Shown: positions 40,154 through 51,370, numbered from the stretch's first letter. The stretch is 64,000 bases of DNA from Chitinophagaceae bacterium (GCA_024707305.1 JANPZZ010000001.1:1-64000), one strand, 5' to 3'. Translations and numbers: made by a program. The notes: generated by a model not told the origin, from the sequence alone.

Positions 40154-42601
40154 ATGTTCAAGACCCATTTGAAAGTGGCGCTCCGCAATTTTCGTCAGAA
40201 CAAGATTTTCACACTTATCAATATGGCAGGTCTGGCGATTGGTATCAGTGCCTCGCTGGTGATTTATTTGATTGTACAACACGATTTTAGTTTCGATAAA
40301 TTTCATCAAGACCGCGATCGCATATACCGGGTGGTTTCAAAGATTCAGTTTCCGGGAATGTTGATGAAAAACTCAGGTGTGCCCGTTCCCACCGGTGCCG
40401 CTGCAAGGGAGCAGGTTCCGGGTGTGGAAAATGCGGCTTTTTTTAGTGTCGTGAGTGCAAAAGTAACTGTGCCAACATCCGCTCAAAATGCGCCGCTGAC
40501 TTTTCGTGAGCGGGAGAAAATCATCTATTGCGATGATGAATACTTCAACATTTTTAAATACAACTGGCTCGCGGGCACACCACACCAGGCCATGACGGAA
40601 CCTTTCAAAGTTGTATTAAGCAAAAGTGCGGCAATTGCCTATTTTGGAAATATAGATTTAAACGAAGTGATTGGTCGGGAGGTGATTTACAATGATTCTA
40701 TAAAAACGACAGTGGCAGGCGTAGTGGACGATTTCAGGAAAAACACCGACATCATTTTCAAAGAATATATTTCCATGGCTACCATAGCGGGAAATGAATG
40801 GATGAAGGAGCAGATGAGCTGGGACTCGTGGGGAAGTATCAATTCGCAAAATCAGCTCATGCTGAAGTTGAAAGATGGGATTGATCCCAACGCTGTTCGC
40901 AGTCAGTTAATGGATATCAAAGCCCGCCATGCCGATTCAACTGAAAACCCAATGGATTTGGATTTTACTTTGCAGCCATTATCCGACATTCATTTTAATA
41001 CCGACTTTGGTGCGTATAGCGAGCGTCAGGCACATCTGCCTACGATGTATGGGTTGCTTGCAGTAGCAGCCTTCCTCTTGTTGTTGGGTTGTATTAATTT
41101 TATCAATCTTACCACCGCGCAGGCTGCACAGCGGGCACGTGAAATTGGAATCCGCAAAACGATGGGTAGCAGGAAGGGACAACTTATTGTACAATTCCTG
41201 AGCGAAACCCTGCTGCTGACGTTTATGGCAACGATTCTTTCAGTGATCATTGCACCGTGGTTATTAAATGTGTTCAAAGATTTTATTCCTGCTGAAGTAT
41301 CATTCAAATCACTGAACCAACCACATGTTTGGATATTCCTGATAGCCATAACGGTAATTGTGGGATTGCTTGCAGGTTTCTATCCAGCACTGGTATTGAC
41401 AAAATTCAAACCCGTTACGGTATTGAAGAACCAGGCTTTCAGCGGAACGAATCAAACACGTAGGGCATGGTTGCGAAAAACACTTACCGTAACGCAGTTT
41501 GTCATTGCACAGTCTCTGATTATAGCCACGTTGGTTGTTAGTAAGCAGATACATTTTTCTATGACGAAAGAACTGGGATACCGGAAAGATGCGATTGTAA
41601 CCGTTAATGTGCCCTGGAACAATTTTTCAAACGCGCCAGATAACAGGCGATTTGTGTTTCAACAAAACTTGAACGCAATACCAGAGATCGAAATGGTGAG
41701 TTTATCCAGTTCGTCTCCCGCCTCTCTCAATACTAATACAAGTTCTTTCACTTTCAAGAAAGATGACACAGTTCATGAAACAATGGTTGAAATAAAATAT
41801 GCTGATAGCAATTATTTCAAATTGTATGGTATGAAACTGATTGCCGGGGCACCCTTGTCGCAAAGTGATACGGTGAAAGAATATGTGATCAATGAAACAT
41901 ATGCTAAGATGCTTGGCTTTACTAATCCGGATGACATTGTTGGTAAGGTGGTTGGCGAGAAAAACATTCCTATAGTGGGCGTGCTCGCCGATTTTCACAC
42001 CAAATCTACGCGTGAAGAGATAAAACCGCTGGCATACGCCTCTTACATTAATCGCAGTTATACATTACACCTTGGATTGCGCGCCGACGATCCGGCAAGT
42101 TGGAAAACGGCAATTCAAAAAGCAGAGAAAGAGTATAAAAAAATATATCCCGAATCCGACTTTGCCTATACATTTTATGATGAAACGATTGCGAAGTTCT
42201 ATGTTGCAGAACAAAGGATTTCACGATTGTTGACCTGGGCTTCGGGATTATGCATCTTTATCAGTTGCCTGGGATTACTGGGACTCGCGATATTTGTTAC
42301 CAATGCGCGTGTTAAGGAGATTGGAGTTCGGAAAGTATTGGGTGCGTCTGTTTTCCAGATTGTGTCGTTGTTGTCAAAAGATTTTATGAAGCTGGTGTTG
42401 GTCGCATTTGTGTTGGCTGTTCCGCTGGCCTGGTATGCGACGCATAGCTGGCTGCAGGATTTTGCCTATCGAACCGAATTAAGCTGGTGGTTGTTTGTAG
42501 TTGCCGGTGTTGGTATGTTGATGATTTCACTTGCCATCTTAAGTTTCCGCACCATAAAATCGGCATTAGAAAATCCGGTGAAGAGTTTGAGAACGGAATA
42601 G
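40154..42601 (+). CDS. MacB/FtsX-type ABC transporter permease
   Basis: Intact 815-residue permease. It has two MacB-type periplasmic core domains (the first after helix 1, the second at about residues 480-660) and about eight membrane helices (NMAGLAIGISASLVIYLIV; REIGIRKTMGSRKGQLIVQF; KEIGVRKVLGASVFQIVSLL). The VRKVLGA repeats are typical of the FtsX domain. No ATPase gene adjoins it. Such duplicated-domain permeases are common in Bacteroidota and may export peptides or lipids. Confidence 0.88.
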   Translation: MFKTHLKVALRNFRQNKIFTLINMAGLAIGISASLVIYLIVQHDFSFDKFHQDRDRIYRVVSKIQFPGMLMKNSGVPVPTGAAAREQVPGVENAAFFSVVSAKVTVPTSAQNAPLTFREREKIIYCDDEYFNIFKYNWLAGTPHQAMTEPFKVVLSKSAAIAYFGNIDLNEVIGREVIYNDSIKTTVAGVVDDFRKNTDIIFKEYISMATIAGNEWMKEQMSWDSWGSINSQNQLMLKLKDGIDPNAVRSQLMDIKARHADSTENPMDLDFTLQPLSDIHFNTDFGAYSERQAHLPTMYGLLAVAAFLLLLGCINFINLTTAQAAQRAREIGIRKTMGSRKGQLIVQFLSETLLLTFMATILSVIIAPWLLNVFKDFIPAEVSFKSLNQPHVWIFLIAITVIVGLLAGFYPALVLTKFKPVTVLKNQAFSGTNQTRRAWLRKTLTVTQFVIAQSLIIATLVVSKQIHFSMTKELGYRKDAIVTVNVPWNNFSNAPDNRRFVFQQNLNAIPEIEMVSLSSSSPASLNTNTSSFTFKKDDTVHETMVEIKYADSNYFKLYGMKLIAGAPLSQSDTVKEYVINETYAKMLGFTNPDDIVGKVVGEKNIPIVGVLADFHTKSTREEIKPLAYASYINRSYTLHLGLRADDPASWKTAIQKAEKEYKKIYPESDFAYTFYDETIAKFYVAEQRISRLLTWASGLCIFISCLGLLGLAIFVTNARVKEIGVRKVLGASVFQIVSLLSKDFMKLVLVAFVLAVPLAWYATHSWLQDFAYRTELSWWLFVVAGVGMLMISLAILSFRTIKSALENPVKSLRTE

Positions 42602-42609
42602 GTATTGTA

Positions 42610-42700
42610 TCACAACGCGTCCTGTCGGGACGCAAAATTCAATAAGGCAACTTGTGCTAACTACAACCCGTCCCTTCGGGACGGCACGGAATTAATATTT
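42610..42700. repeat. Small GC hairpins of REP type
   Basis: CGTCCTGTCGGGACG and CCCGTCCCTTCGGGACGG are two short perfect or near-perfect hairpins sharing a GTCC/GGAC stem. They lie between the permease stop at 42601 and the convergent DUF418 gene and may stop or stabilise both transcripts. Confidence 0.5.
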
Positions 42701-42777
42701 TCGAATTCACAATTCGTCAACCCCGAATGCGCCTCCTGGGGATGGGATCGCATTGATATTTCGAACTCACGATTTTG

Positions 42778-44054
42778 TTACGCTCCGTCAACCGGAATGG
42801 CCCTCTTCACCATTGGTTGCCATTTTTTATAGGTGGCGCTTCTCCATAACCATTCCACCGGGCCGTAGTTGAATCGCCTTAACCACAAATGGCTTAACAA
42901 TACTTGTAAAAGGGAAAACTGCAATTCCCAAAATGGTATAGCAAAAAGGACCCACTTTCGATATATAGCCTAATCCGGCGCCGAGAAAAACATAACTTCC
43001 TACCAGCGTTTGAAAAATATAATTGCTAAACGCCATTTTTCCTACTGGTGCGAAAACGGAAAGGAATTTCTTCCCCGAAATACGCTGATAGACGAGCATC
43101 AAAATACCTGTATAAACAAGTGAAAGTGGCAATACCCCTAACGCGTAATAAATCGTCTGCATTACACCATTGTGGTTGAGTATCCAGTAGTCGGCGGGAT
43201 ATTTTGACATATACACTGCCAACATATAATTAGCAGGCAAGCCTATCAGCAGGCCAACAACTACGATTATTCTGACGGTTTTGATATGCTGCTTTATATT
43301 TTTGAAAAAAATCAGAACGGCCCAGCGCAAACCCAATCAGGAAAACACCCAGTACCTTGGGGAACCTGCTAACAAAGAACAGGTATTGATATCGATAGAA
43401 AAAGCCAGACACGTTTGATTTCAACACCTGCCACCAGTCGGCATTTGCCAGGTAAATCGAAAAATCCTTCTCACTTGTAATGGGAGCGTCAATCAATTTT
43501 TCATCCAGTCTCATACCAATATCGATCAGCAGGTTTCTTGGTGCATCCATCCACGGAAATTGAGCTTTGCCGATGTACAAAAAAACGGGTAATAACGTTA
43601 GAGAAAAACCTGCAATCAATATTGTTTTATTCGACAACTTTCTAAAAGGTAATAATAAAAACCCAAGCATTGCATATAAAAAAACAATATCACCCGACCA
43701 CATTAACAAATGAACCGCTCCGAGAAGTAACATAAAAAATAGTCTGCGTCGGATGACTGGCAAAACATCAATACCGCGGCTGGCTGCACGTTTGATTTGT
43801 AATGCGATTCCCCAACCAAACAGCAGGCTGAATATGCTGTAAAATTTTCCTTCCAGAAACATCTGATGGAGGAAAAACATCCCGTCGTCCCATGCTGGTA
43901 TAATATATGGCGAACTACTAATGACACCTGCACCATCAGAATACCAGGAAAAGCCACTCAGGTTTGCAATAAAAATTCCGAGGATTGCTACGCCGCGTAG
44001 CGCGTCCAGGAAGGTTTCCCTTTCACTGGCATTGGTGGGAGAAAGAGGTTGCAT
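42778..44054 (-). CDS. DUF418 family membrane protein (two frame breaks)
   Basis: About ten membrane helices. The start LDALRGVAILGIFIANLSGF is a DUF418 signature, followed by FSLLFGWGIALQIKR. One extra T in a run of seven near 43312 breaks the frame at SDFFKNIKQHI. One extra G near 42872 breaks it again; correction yields RFNYGPVEWLWRSATYKKW, the expected DUF418 C-terminus, and a stop at 42778. Probable transport or surface-modification role, unproven. Corrected length about 424 residues. Confidence 0.83.
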
Positions 44055-44200
44055 GATGGCTAAGGTTGGTAATTCAAGGTAAACCTTTTATTTGGTTTTC
44101 GCATTTGAGGTTAAAACGGCTGACACTGGCTGCGGTGGCACCATCTTTGAATGATTCAGTCTTAATAACCTGAATTTTCAAAAACTAAAACCTTTACATT

Positions 44201-44449
44201 ATGGATTCAAATTCATCAACTATCAAAGAAGGAAAACTGGCGAAAGAAATAGAAGATGTAACCGCAAGAGTTTCTTCCGACAAATATTTGTGGGGTGCCG
44301 TAGGTGCGATGGTGGTATCAGCCGGCTACCTCTGTGCCGGAAAGAAACACACTGCATTGTTTATTGGACAATGGGCAGCTCCTTTACTCATCATGGGACT
44401 TTATAACAAACTCGTGAAAGTGGAAGGTCACGAAGGGGAGAAGGAGTAA
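44201..44449 (+). CDS. Small two-helix membrane protein
   Basis: 82 residues: a charged N-terminus (EGKLAKEIEDVTARVSSDKY), two membrane helices (LWGAVGAMVVSAGYLCAG and ALFIGQWAAPLLIMGLY) and a charged tail. It lies next to a YciE-like ferritin-fold gene and a Zn alcohol dehydrogenase, a set often seen in stress-response clusters. No family recognised. Confidence 0.7.
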   Translation: MDSNSSTIKEGKLAKEIEDVTARVSSDKYLWGAVGAMVVSAGYLCAGKKHTALFIGQWAAPLLIMGLYNKLVKVEGHEGEKE

Positions 44450-44472
44450 CTGTACTAATTACGTAAAAGCAA

Positions 44473-44507
44473 AAAGAGCTGACGTTAACCGATCAGCTCT
44501 TTTTTTA
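44473..44507. terminator. Bidirectional terminator between convergent genes
   Basis: AGAGCTGA (44475-44482) pairs with TCAGCTCT (44493-44500), followed by seven T and preceded by a run of A, so it can end transcription from both sides (44449 and 44537). Confidence 0.8.
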
Positions 44508-44536
44508 TTATTTGTGTGTTTTTAAATATGCCTTCA

Positions 44537-45064
44537 TTATACAGTGATGGAATGCGTAACCGTATCTGTCGGGTTGGCAGCACGGGGATTGACAATCGAT
44601 TTCGCAAGAAAGTTTAGTTTCGTATCAGCGTCCTGTTCCTCTGCGAGGGTAAGACGCAAACGTTGTGCAATTCCTTCATGCCCCAACATCTCCGCATAAT
44701 AGGCCGCGGCGCCATATCCTGCGATTTCGTAGTGCTCTACTTTCTGGGCGCCGGCAATCAGCGCTGCGTCCATTCCTTCATCCGTCGCATCTTTCGCCAT
44801 CACCTTGTCGCCTTCTTCCAGTATCCCTTTCATACCTGGGTTAAAATCGCCTTCGGGAGATATGTTCAATTGTTTACAAATCAGCTCCAGCGCGGTTTTG
44901 TGTTGCTGCGTTTCGGCATAGTGCATCGACAGTAATTTTTTGAGTGCCTCGCTTTTTGCACGTTCAATCATTGCCGGCATGGCTTCCACCAATTGCGCTT
45001 CGGCACTCCACATCACCTGTAATTCATGATAGAATAAATCTTCAATATCTTTTATAGCCTTCAT
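44537..45064 (-). CDS. YciE/DUF892 ferritin-like protein
   Basis: Intact 175-residue four-helix protein of the DUF892 (YciE/YciF) family. Visible features are the start IEDLFYHELQVMWSAEAQL, HYAETQQHKTALELIC, KVEHYEIAGYGA and LAEEQDADTKLNFLA, whose Glu and His residues are candidate di-iron ligands. Family members accumulate under general stress. It is 18 bases upstream of the alcohol dehydrogenase end, so the dehydrogenase probably precedes it in one transcript or has its own. Confidence 0.9.
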   Translation of the reverse strand: MKAIKDIEDLFYHELQVMWSAEAQLVEAMPAMIERAKSEALKKLLSMHYAETQQHKTALELICKQLNISPEGDFNPGMKGILEEGDKVMAKDATDEGMDAALIAGAQKVEHYEIAGYGAAAYYAEMLGHEGIAQRLRLTLAEEQDADTKLNFLAKSIVNPRAANPTDTVTHSITV

Positions 45065-45082
45065 AAGTTTATATTTTAAATT

Positions 45083-46248
45083 TTACATACCGGGTTTTAA
45101 AACCACTTTTACACAATCATCTGTTTTCTTTTTTAAACATATCATACGCTTCTGAAGCCTGGCTTAAAGGAAGCTTATGAGTGATGATGTCGTTAAGTAC
45201 AACCTTTCCGGATCTTACCATTTCAAAACACTGGTCGATGTACATATGGGTTTGGGCCTGCCCAAACTGCATGATCAATCCTTTGTCGAAAATGCGGTGG
45301 ATGGGGAAGTTGTCGTAAGGACTGGCGTATACGCCTACCACTGCAATGGTGCCACTCCGACGCACAGCTTCGGTACACATTTCAATCACTTTCATTGTAC
45401 CTTTTTCCATGTTCAGCACAGCCTTTGCTTTTTCTGCAAACGTGCGGTTGGCTTCCATTCCCACTGCATCGATTGCTACATCTGCGCCACGTCCATTTGT
45501 CATCGCCCTGATTTTTCCCATCAGGTCTTCGTCGTTTGAATTAATTGTTTCCACTTTATTCACGGTTCTTGCTTTCTCAAGACGGTAATCGAGCGGGTCA
45601 ACGGCAATTACGCGTTCCGCACCGTGCAGCCATGCCGCTTTCTGTGCCATCAATCCCACGGGGCCACTGCCAAAGATCACAACGGTATCTCCGGGTTTAA
45701 CCTTTCCCCATTTTACGGCACTCCAGCCGGTAGGAAATATATCGGTGAGAAATAAAACCTCATCATCATCGAGTCCATCCGGAATTATTTTTGGACCGGC
45801 ATTGGCCATGGGTACCCGTACATATTCCGCCTGGCCACCGTTGTATCCACCGTATAGGTCGGTATAGCCAAACATACCACCGCCTTTACTATCTAGCAGA
45901 TTACCTTCCGGCCCATAATGGAGCGGATTGGTATGAACGCAATTCGGGTGATAACCTTGCGAACAGAAGAAACATTGTCCACAGGCAATTGTAAATGGCA
46001 CCACTACGCGATCGCCTTTTTTTAACCCGTGTTACTTCGGGCCCCACTTCTTCAACAATGCCCATGAATTCATGCCCCAGTACCTCATCACGTAACTGAG
46101 GTACAAAACCATCATATATATGAAGGTCTGAACCGCAAATTGCCGTGGAAGTAACCTTTAGAATGATATCGTCGGGTTTTTCAATACGTGGATCGTCAAC
46201 ATTGTCTACACTTATATCTCCGATTTTGTGAAACACAGCTGCCTTCAT
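45083..46248 (-). CDS. Zinc-dependent alcohol/formaldehyde dehydrogenase (two frame breaks)
   Basis: MDR-family enzyme: ICGSDLHIYDG and LGHEFMGIVEEVGPEV (catalytic Zn site), GQCFFCSQGYHPNC (structural Zn site), VVIFGSGPVGLMAQKAA (NAD-binding GxGxxG). One extra A in a run of seven near 46020 breaks the frame at VKKGDRVVVPF. One extra base near 45128 breaks the tail, which should read KTDDCVKVVLKPGM to a stop at 45083. Corrected length about 387 residues. Similar to glutathione-independent formaldehyde dehydrogenases. Confidence 0.88.
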
Positions 46249-46552
46249 ATATAATAATTTTTATTATTTAAAATGATACGAACAGCCAGTCTAAAGACAT
46301 GACGTTGTACCCGACATAACAGCAGGGAAACAAGCATCAAGCCAACGAGGATTTAAGCGGAATGATGTAAAATCACCGACAGCGGGGTGGGCAGGATGAG
46401 GTGAATAATGCCATGTATGGGGAAGGGTCGAAGTTTGATGGCCACTGACAGATGGTGGGTGATAGATTGATTGTATCTGGTCGCCCCATACGAATTGAGG
46501 CGGCATTCAGCGATTGAAACAAACATCCAATTCCACCATCTCCAATCTGTTC
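46249..46552. other. Intergenic region, no gene seen
   Basis: Low-order sequence with short open frames but no coding character and no clear match to the dispersed ATCGAT element. It presumably holds the promoter of the dehydrogenase near its left edge. Confidence 0.4.
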
Positions 46553-48938
46553 TTACTCATTCCTCAAGCTCTTCACAGGATTCATTAACGCTGCTTTGAT
46601 GGTAAGGGCGCTAACGGTGATAACGGTGACGAGCAACGCAAGCACGGATGCAAAGAGGAATACTGTCCAGTTGACATTTACACGATAATCATAATTAGCT
46701 AACCAGTTATTCAGATAATAATAGGCAATGGGTGATGCAATTATGCAGGAGAGGAGTACCAGCAGTACAAACTCTATCGACAACATTTTCCAGATGGCAA
46801 CCACGTTTGCACCCAATACTTTGCGGATACCGATTTCTTTGGTTCTTTGTTCGGCAACAAATCCTGACATGCCCAACAGCCCCAAGCAGGAAATGAAAAT
46901 GGCAAGGATGGCAAACCAGGTAGACAACTTACCGATCCTTTCCTCATTCTGGAATTTCGCACCGAAGCTTTCGTCCACAAATGTGTAGCGGAAGGGGACA
47001 TCCGGTGTATATTTTTTTAACACGTTTTCCATTGCCGCCAGTGATGTTGACGCTGGCTGCGCCGGATTTAATCGAAGTATTAAATTGCTCATGTTGCCGA
47101 AATCTCCGATATGGTATAAAGTAGGTCGAACGGGGTAGAATGGTGATTCCTGCATGATGTCCTTTACGACAGCAATGATTGTGTAAGGCTCATCGCCCCA
47201 GCGTAATATTTTTCCAATCGGGTCCTTGAATCCCAGAAATTTTACTGCAGATTCATTAAGTATAAAAGCGGATGAATCGGTACCGAATTCTTTTGAAAAG
47301 TCGCGCCCCGCAACGATTTCCCATTTAACAGTCTTCCCGTAATCATAATTAATCTGGTTGTTGGGAAAATCAACAGCAAGGTTGGGATCTTTGCCTTCCC
47401 AGTTAAATCCTCCATTTGTGTTCCATACGCCCGTCATTGGACTATTGGATGCGGTCATCTCCACAATCGCTCCGGCATCTATCAACTCTTTTTTTACCAC
47501 GTCGTAATGATCTTTTATTTCCGGATCAAAGTTTTTATTCACCAACCCACCTCTATCATAACCGATGGGGCGGTCTTTTGCATGTTGAATTTGTTGGTAA
47601 ACGATGATGGTACCAATGGTCAGCATTACTGAAATGGTGAACTGCAGAACTACCAGGACGCGACGAGGGATAACAGCATTCTTTCCCACTTTGAATGTCC
47701 CTTTCAAAACTTTTAATGGCTGGAAGGAAGAAAGATAAAACGCCGGATAACTGCCAGCAAGCAGGCCCGTTATCAGCATAAATGCCAGGCTGCCGATCCA
47801 AAAATAGAGGCTGCTCCAGGGCATCGTCATTTGCTTGCCTGCAACATCGTTAAACATGGGTAACAGCAATCGCACCGCTACCAGCGCAAAGATAAAAGCG
47901 AGTATAACTACCACATAGGATTCTGCTATAAACTGCCTTACCAATTGCCAGCGACCGGATCCAACAGTTTTACGGATACCCACTTCGCGTGCCCGATTTT
48001 CGCTTCGTGCCGTACTCAGATTCATGAAGTTGATGCAGGCGAGAATCAGTACAAAAATTCCAACCGTGGAAAACAGCCAAACATATCGAATGTTGCCTCC
48101 GACATTAACTCCCTCTTTAAACTCGCTGTACAGGTTCCACTTACTCATGGGATGCAGAAACACTTTCCACTCGTATCTTTTTTTCTTCTTCTCCGATATT
48201 GTCCATTTTCAGGTTGGCAATTTTTGCCGATACTTTATCGATATCGGCATTGTCAGCAACCTGTGCAAACGTTTGGCAGAAATTGCTTCCCCAGGGTTCT
48301 TCCATTGCTTTCGACCAGGGATTATGAATCACCCACAAGTCCCAGGACAGGAGACCCTTTAGATCTGCAAAAGAGCAATTTGCTGGAATGTCATCATATA
48401 CACCTGTCACTTTTACATCGTCTTTACGGTTTAGTTTTACTACTTTATTAATGGGATTTTCGTTTCCGAAAATGGATTTTGCAACCGATTCAGAAAGAAG
48501 AATGGAATAAGGGTCATTCAGGCCATCGCGTGAACCGGCAATCATTTTCAACGTGAGCATTTCCGGCGCTTCTTTGTCCATATAGAGTCCCTGAACCCGA
48601 AATGGATTGCGGTCGTGTGTCAGCTGAAACGATGTTGGCCACGACGATTGAATTACGTACTTAAAGTCGCTGCCGTATTTTTCTTTAAGTGCCGGACCCA
48701 GTACCGCAGGATTCGCGGTTTGGGTTCCAATACTGCCATTGTAATTGGCATGTTGCATCACCTGAACGATGCGGTCATAATTGTTGTGGTATTTATTAAA
48801 AGCAAACTCGTCATTTACCCACAAACCGATTAGCATGGCTACAGCCATGCCAATGGTTAAACCACCGATATTGATTGCACTAAATGCTTTATTCTTCGAC
48901 AGGTTGCGCCAGGCTACGCGGAAATAATTTTTAAGCAC
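46553..48938 (-). CDS. MacB/FtsX-type ABC transporter permease (frame broken)
   Basis: Same architecture as the gene at 40154: helix 1 (AFSAINIGGLTIGMAVAMLIG), periplasmic core, FtsX domain (REVGIRKTVGSGRWQLVRQF), second core and FtsX domain (KEIGIRKVLGANVVAIWKML) ending ALMNPVKSLRNE. One extra A in a run of seven near 48178 breaks the frame before RYEWKVFLHPMSKW. Corrected length about 794 residues. No ATPase gene adjoins. Confidence 0.87.
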
Positions 48939-49097
48939 GAAAAAGGATTTAGGTTGAGGTTAAACGATGGGGCTCCACCGGCGGTTCTAAAATAAAGAAC
49001 ATGCCAGTCGCTTATGTTTTTGAAAATCAACCAAAAGCATTTTTTGAATAACGATGGCGTCGTACGGTTTTGATACAATAGATGTACGGAAACGAGA

Positions 49098-49318
49098 GGA
49101 TTCGAGGATTCGATGATCGATGATCGATGACCGATGATCGATGACCGGGGATCGATGACCGATGACCGGGGACCGATGACCGATGGTCGATGACCGATGA
49201 CCGAAGTAAGTTTAGAGTGCAGGACACCGCACTCGCCTTCGAGTACGGTTTGCCTGCGTTCTCATCCACCCTCCACCATCCACCATCCACCATCCCCCAT
49301 CCACCATCCACCATCTAC
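49098..49318. repeat. Dispersed ATCGAT palindromic element, copy B
   Basis: Left arm of repeated GATCGATGACCGATGACC-type units (to about 49203), core with AGAGTGCAGGACACCGCAC and AACGCAG-like sequence, and a right arm of CCATCCACC repeats (49264-49318). Read on the minus strand the core parallels the one at 39727 (GAACGC...AAACC...CTGCACT). Non-coding. Confidence 0.6.
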
Positions 49319-49406
49319 TATAAACTAAGTATATGCCCCACCACTAAAACCCGTCAATTTTGAATAGCTATTGCGAAATAATCATTCAAACCTTAAAACA
49401 GATAAT

Positions 49407-49775
49407 ATGAAAGTCACGGGCATTGTTTTTATTGTAGTAGGCATCCTGGCAATCGTTTTCAACCTTATTATGATTCCGGAAATGAAGTTTTCACAAACAG
49501 GTGATGACGCATACGATACAGGATATAATATTGGATTATTCCTGATTGCCATAATCGGATTTATGTTGTTTATTATTGGGCTGTTGTTAAGCCGTTCGGC
49601 GGCCCGCAAAGAGAAGGCTGATATGGAAAGAAAGCTCCAGCAGAATCATCAATACCAGCAATACCAGCAATATCAGCAGCAGCAACAATATTATCAGCAA
49701 CCCCCACAACAACCTCAACAACCTCCACAATCGCAACAACAGCCGCCGCAACCGCCGCGTCCGAATACTTACTAA
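49407..49775 (+). CDS. Small membrane protein with Gln/Pro-rich tail
   Basis: 122 residues from ATG 49407. Two membrane helices (TGIVFIVVGILAIVFNLIMI; IGLFLIAIIGFMLFIIGLLL), a basic-acidic linker (SRSAARKEKADMERKLQQ) and a tail made almost only of Gln, Tyr and Pro (YQQYQQYQQQQQYYQQ, then PPQQPQ repeats). The tail is probably cytoplasmic and disordered. No family recognised. Confidence 0.72.
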   Translation: MKVTGIVFIVVGILAIVFNLIMIPEMKFSQTGDDAYDTGYNIGLFLIAIIGFMLFIIGLLLSRSAARKEKADMERKLQQNHQYQQYQQYQQQQQYYQQPPQQPQQPPQSQQQPPQPPRPNTY

Positions 49776-49849
49776 TATTTGAAGTCTGCAATACTTTTTC
49801 TTTTAAAAATGGATGTGTGAATTTTTTATTCATACATCCATTTTATATT

Positions 49850-50959
49850 TTATTTAGACAGCAACAGAAACGACCCTTTGTGAAATTCTTTTCCATTGAC
49901 AACAACAGCCACTTCGTGTTGTCCCGGATAATAAACACGCGTTGTGATTGCGCGGAAGCTGTGTTTCCGGATCAATGTGATTTTTTCATTTGCCGCTAAT
50001 TTCCGTTCACTTATTTTGAATACTTTTTTTGATAGTTGACCATTTTTCCGAAGGAAATATAAACTGTATTCGAGTCGAACATCTGCTGTTTTTTTACCTG
50101 TATTAATGACGGAAAACTGAAAGGATAAGTCGCCGCCCCATTTCACACGTGCTGCAGCGATGGAGAATGATTCCACATTGATTGCATCATTTTTATGGAG
50201 ACCATAGTACCGGAGCACACCCGGGTGGGCCGACTTCAGCAATGTGCGCGATGCATGTTTGATAATGGCATCCGTATTCGCACTGTTTCCTTTCCATTTC
50301 CTGGCGATGTTGAGTAAGACATCAGGATGATCTTTGGAAATATCATTCAGGTTGTTGGCTACACTTTTTCTTACAAAAGCAGAGGGATCATTCTTCAGGT
50401 TTTCAAGGATTGGTAATACTGGTGAAGGATCTTTCTTTAATGCGGGTATTGCCATGGCCCAGGGCAATCTGGGCCTGATTCCTTCTGAAGCAAACCTTCT
50501 AACTTTTTCGTCTTTGTGTAGCGACCATTTCAACATCTGCTGCGCCATTTCTGCAGGATACTTAAGAATAAATGGGCGAACAGCAAATTCACAACTTGAA
50601 AATTGGGTAATGCGTTCCATTGCTTTATTGGCAGCCGCCAAATCGTCCAATCCATACAGAGCGACATAGTCGGGTATGAACATAAACTCCAACCCATAGC
50701 CGGTCATCCTGCTTGCGGTCAACTCATCAACAAGTGCAATCAATAGTTTTGATGCTTTGGAGAAATTTTTCGGCATGAAAGAATGAAGGCAAACCGCGAG
50801 ATGCCGCATCCGTGCCTTTAACTCCATTGCAGGCCATTCTTTGTTGAAAACGGATTTTCTAAATGCATTCGGATCAAATTCCGGAATTACACGTTGGGCG
50901 GAAGGCAGAAATTGATCAATAAAGGCAGGGGAGTAGAGATCTTTCAGCGCTGTAGACAT
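49850..50959 (-). CDS. AlkD-like DNA alkylation repair protein (HEAT repeats)
   Basis: Intact 369-residue protein. Helical HEAT-like repeats include WSLHKDEKVRRFASEGIRPRLPWA and NDPSAFVRKSVANNLNDISKDHPD, typical of the DNA alkylation repair family that flips or excises alkylated bases. The last 110 residues form a beta-rich domain (VKWGGDLSFQFSVINTGKKTADVRLEYSLYF), a common C-terminal extension in this subfamily. Stand-alone gene. Confidence 0.85.
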   Translation of the reverse strand: MSTALKDLYSPAFIDQFLPSAQRVIPEFDPNAFRKSVFNKEWPAMELKARMRHLAVCLHSFMPKNFSKASKLLIALVDELTASRMTGYGLEFMFIPDYVALYGLDDLAAANKAMERITQFSSCEFAVRPFILKYPAEMAQQMLKWSLHKDEKVRRFASEGIRPRLPWAMAIPALKKDPSPVLPILENLKNDPSAFVRKSVANNLNDISKDHPDVLLNIARKWKGNSANTDAIIKHASRTLLKSAHPGVLRYYGLHKNDAINVESFSIAAARVKWGGDLSFQFSVINTGKKTADVRLEYSLYFLRKNGQLSKKVFKISERKLAANEKITLIRKHSFRAITTRVYYPGQHEVAVVVNGKEFHKGSFLLLSK

Positions 50960-51326
50960 AAAAGCATCAAAGGATTAATGGTAAAAATTCTGGTTGGGTT
51001 TAATTGCTGCCATTGATAGTTTGTTTCGGAAGGCATCGCAAAATAGTGCTTTTAGATTTCTCAGTTATGCTCACAAATGCTGAGGCATCGGAGTAGTAGT
51101 TTGTGTAAACCTGTGTGAAAATTTCTCTCCGAAAATGTTTCCCATAGATTTACACAGATTGATACACGGATGATGCGGGTTTTTGTTCAATGGATATCAG
51201 GGATCCCCGTAATAGCTTTATTCCGAAACCACGAAATCGTTTAAGTGTTTGAAAGTTAATAGGTTGCATTTTACGAAAGTTCCGAAATAACGCCCGCCTT
51301 CCGGCATAAATGCGATGGCTTTTTCC
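50960..51326. other. Intergenic region, no gene seen
   Basis: Only short, uncharacteristic open frames. The region separates the divergent AlkD-like gene and lepA and should hold both promoters. Confidence 0.5.
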
Positions 51327-51334
51327 TACCTTTG
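51327..51334 (+). promoter_or_regulatory. -7 box of the lepA promoter
   Basis: TACCTTTG matches the Bacteroidota -7 consensus TAnnTTTG and lies 36 bases before the lepA ATG. No convincing TTTG -33 box is seen at the usual spacing. Confidence 0.5.
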
Positions 51335-51370
51335 CACGTCCTGAAAATAACCCCTTTCAGACGCACTTAT

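Noticed and set aside
46291-46506. Minus-strand open frame of 71 codons
   Set aside because: Proline/His-rich translation without homology or start signals, inside an intergenic region.
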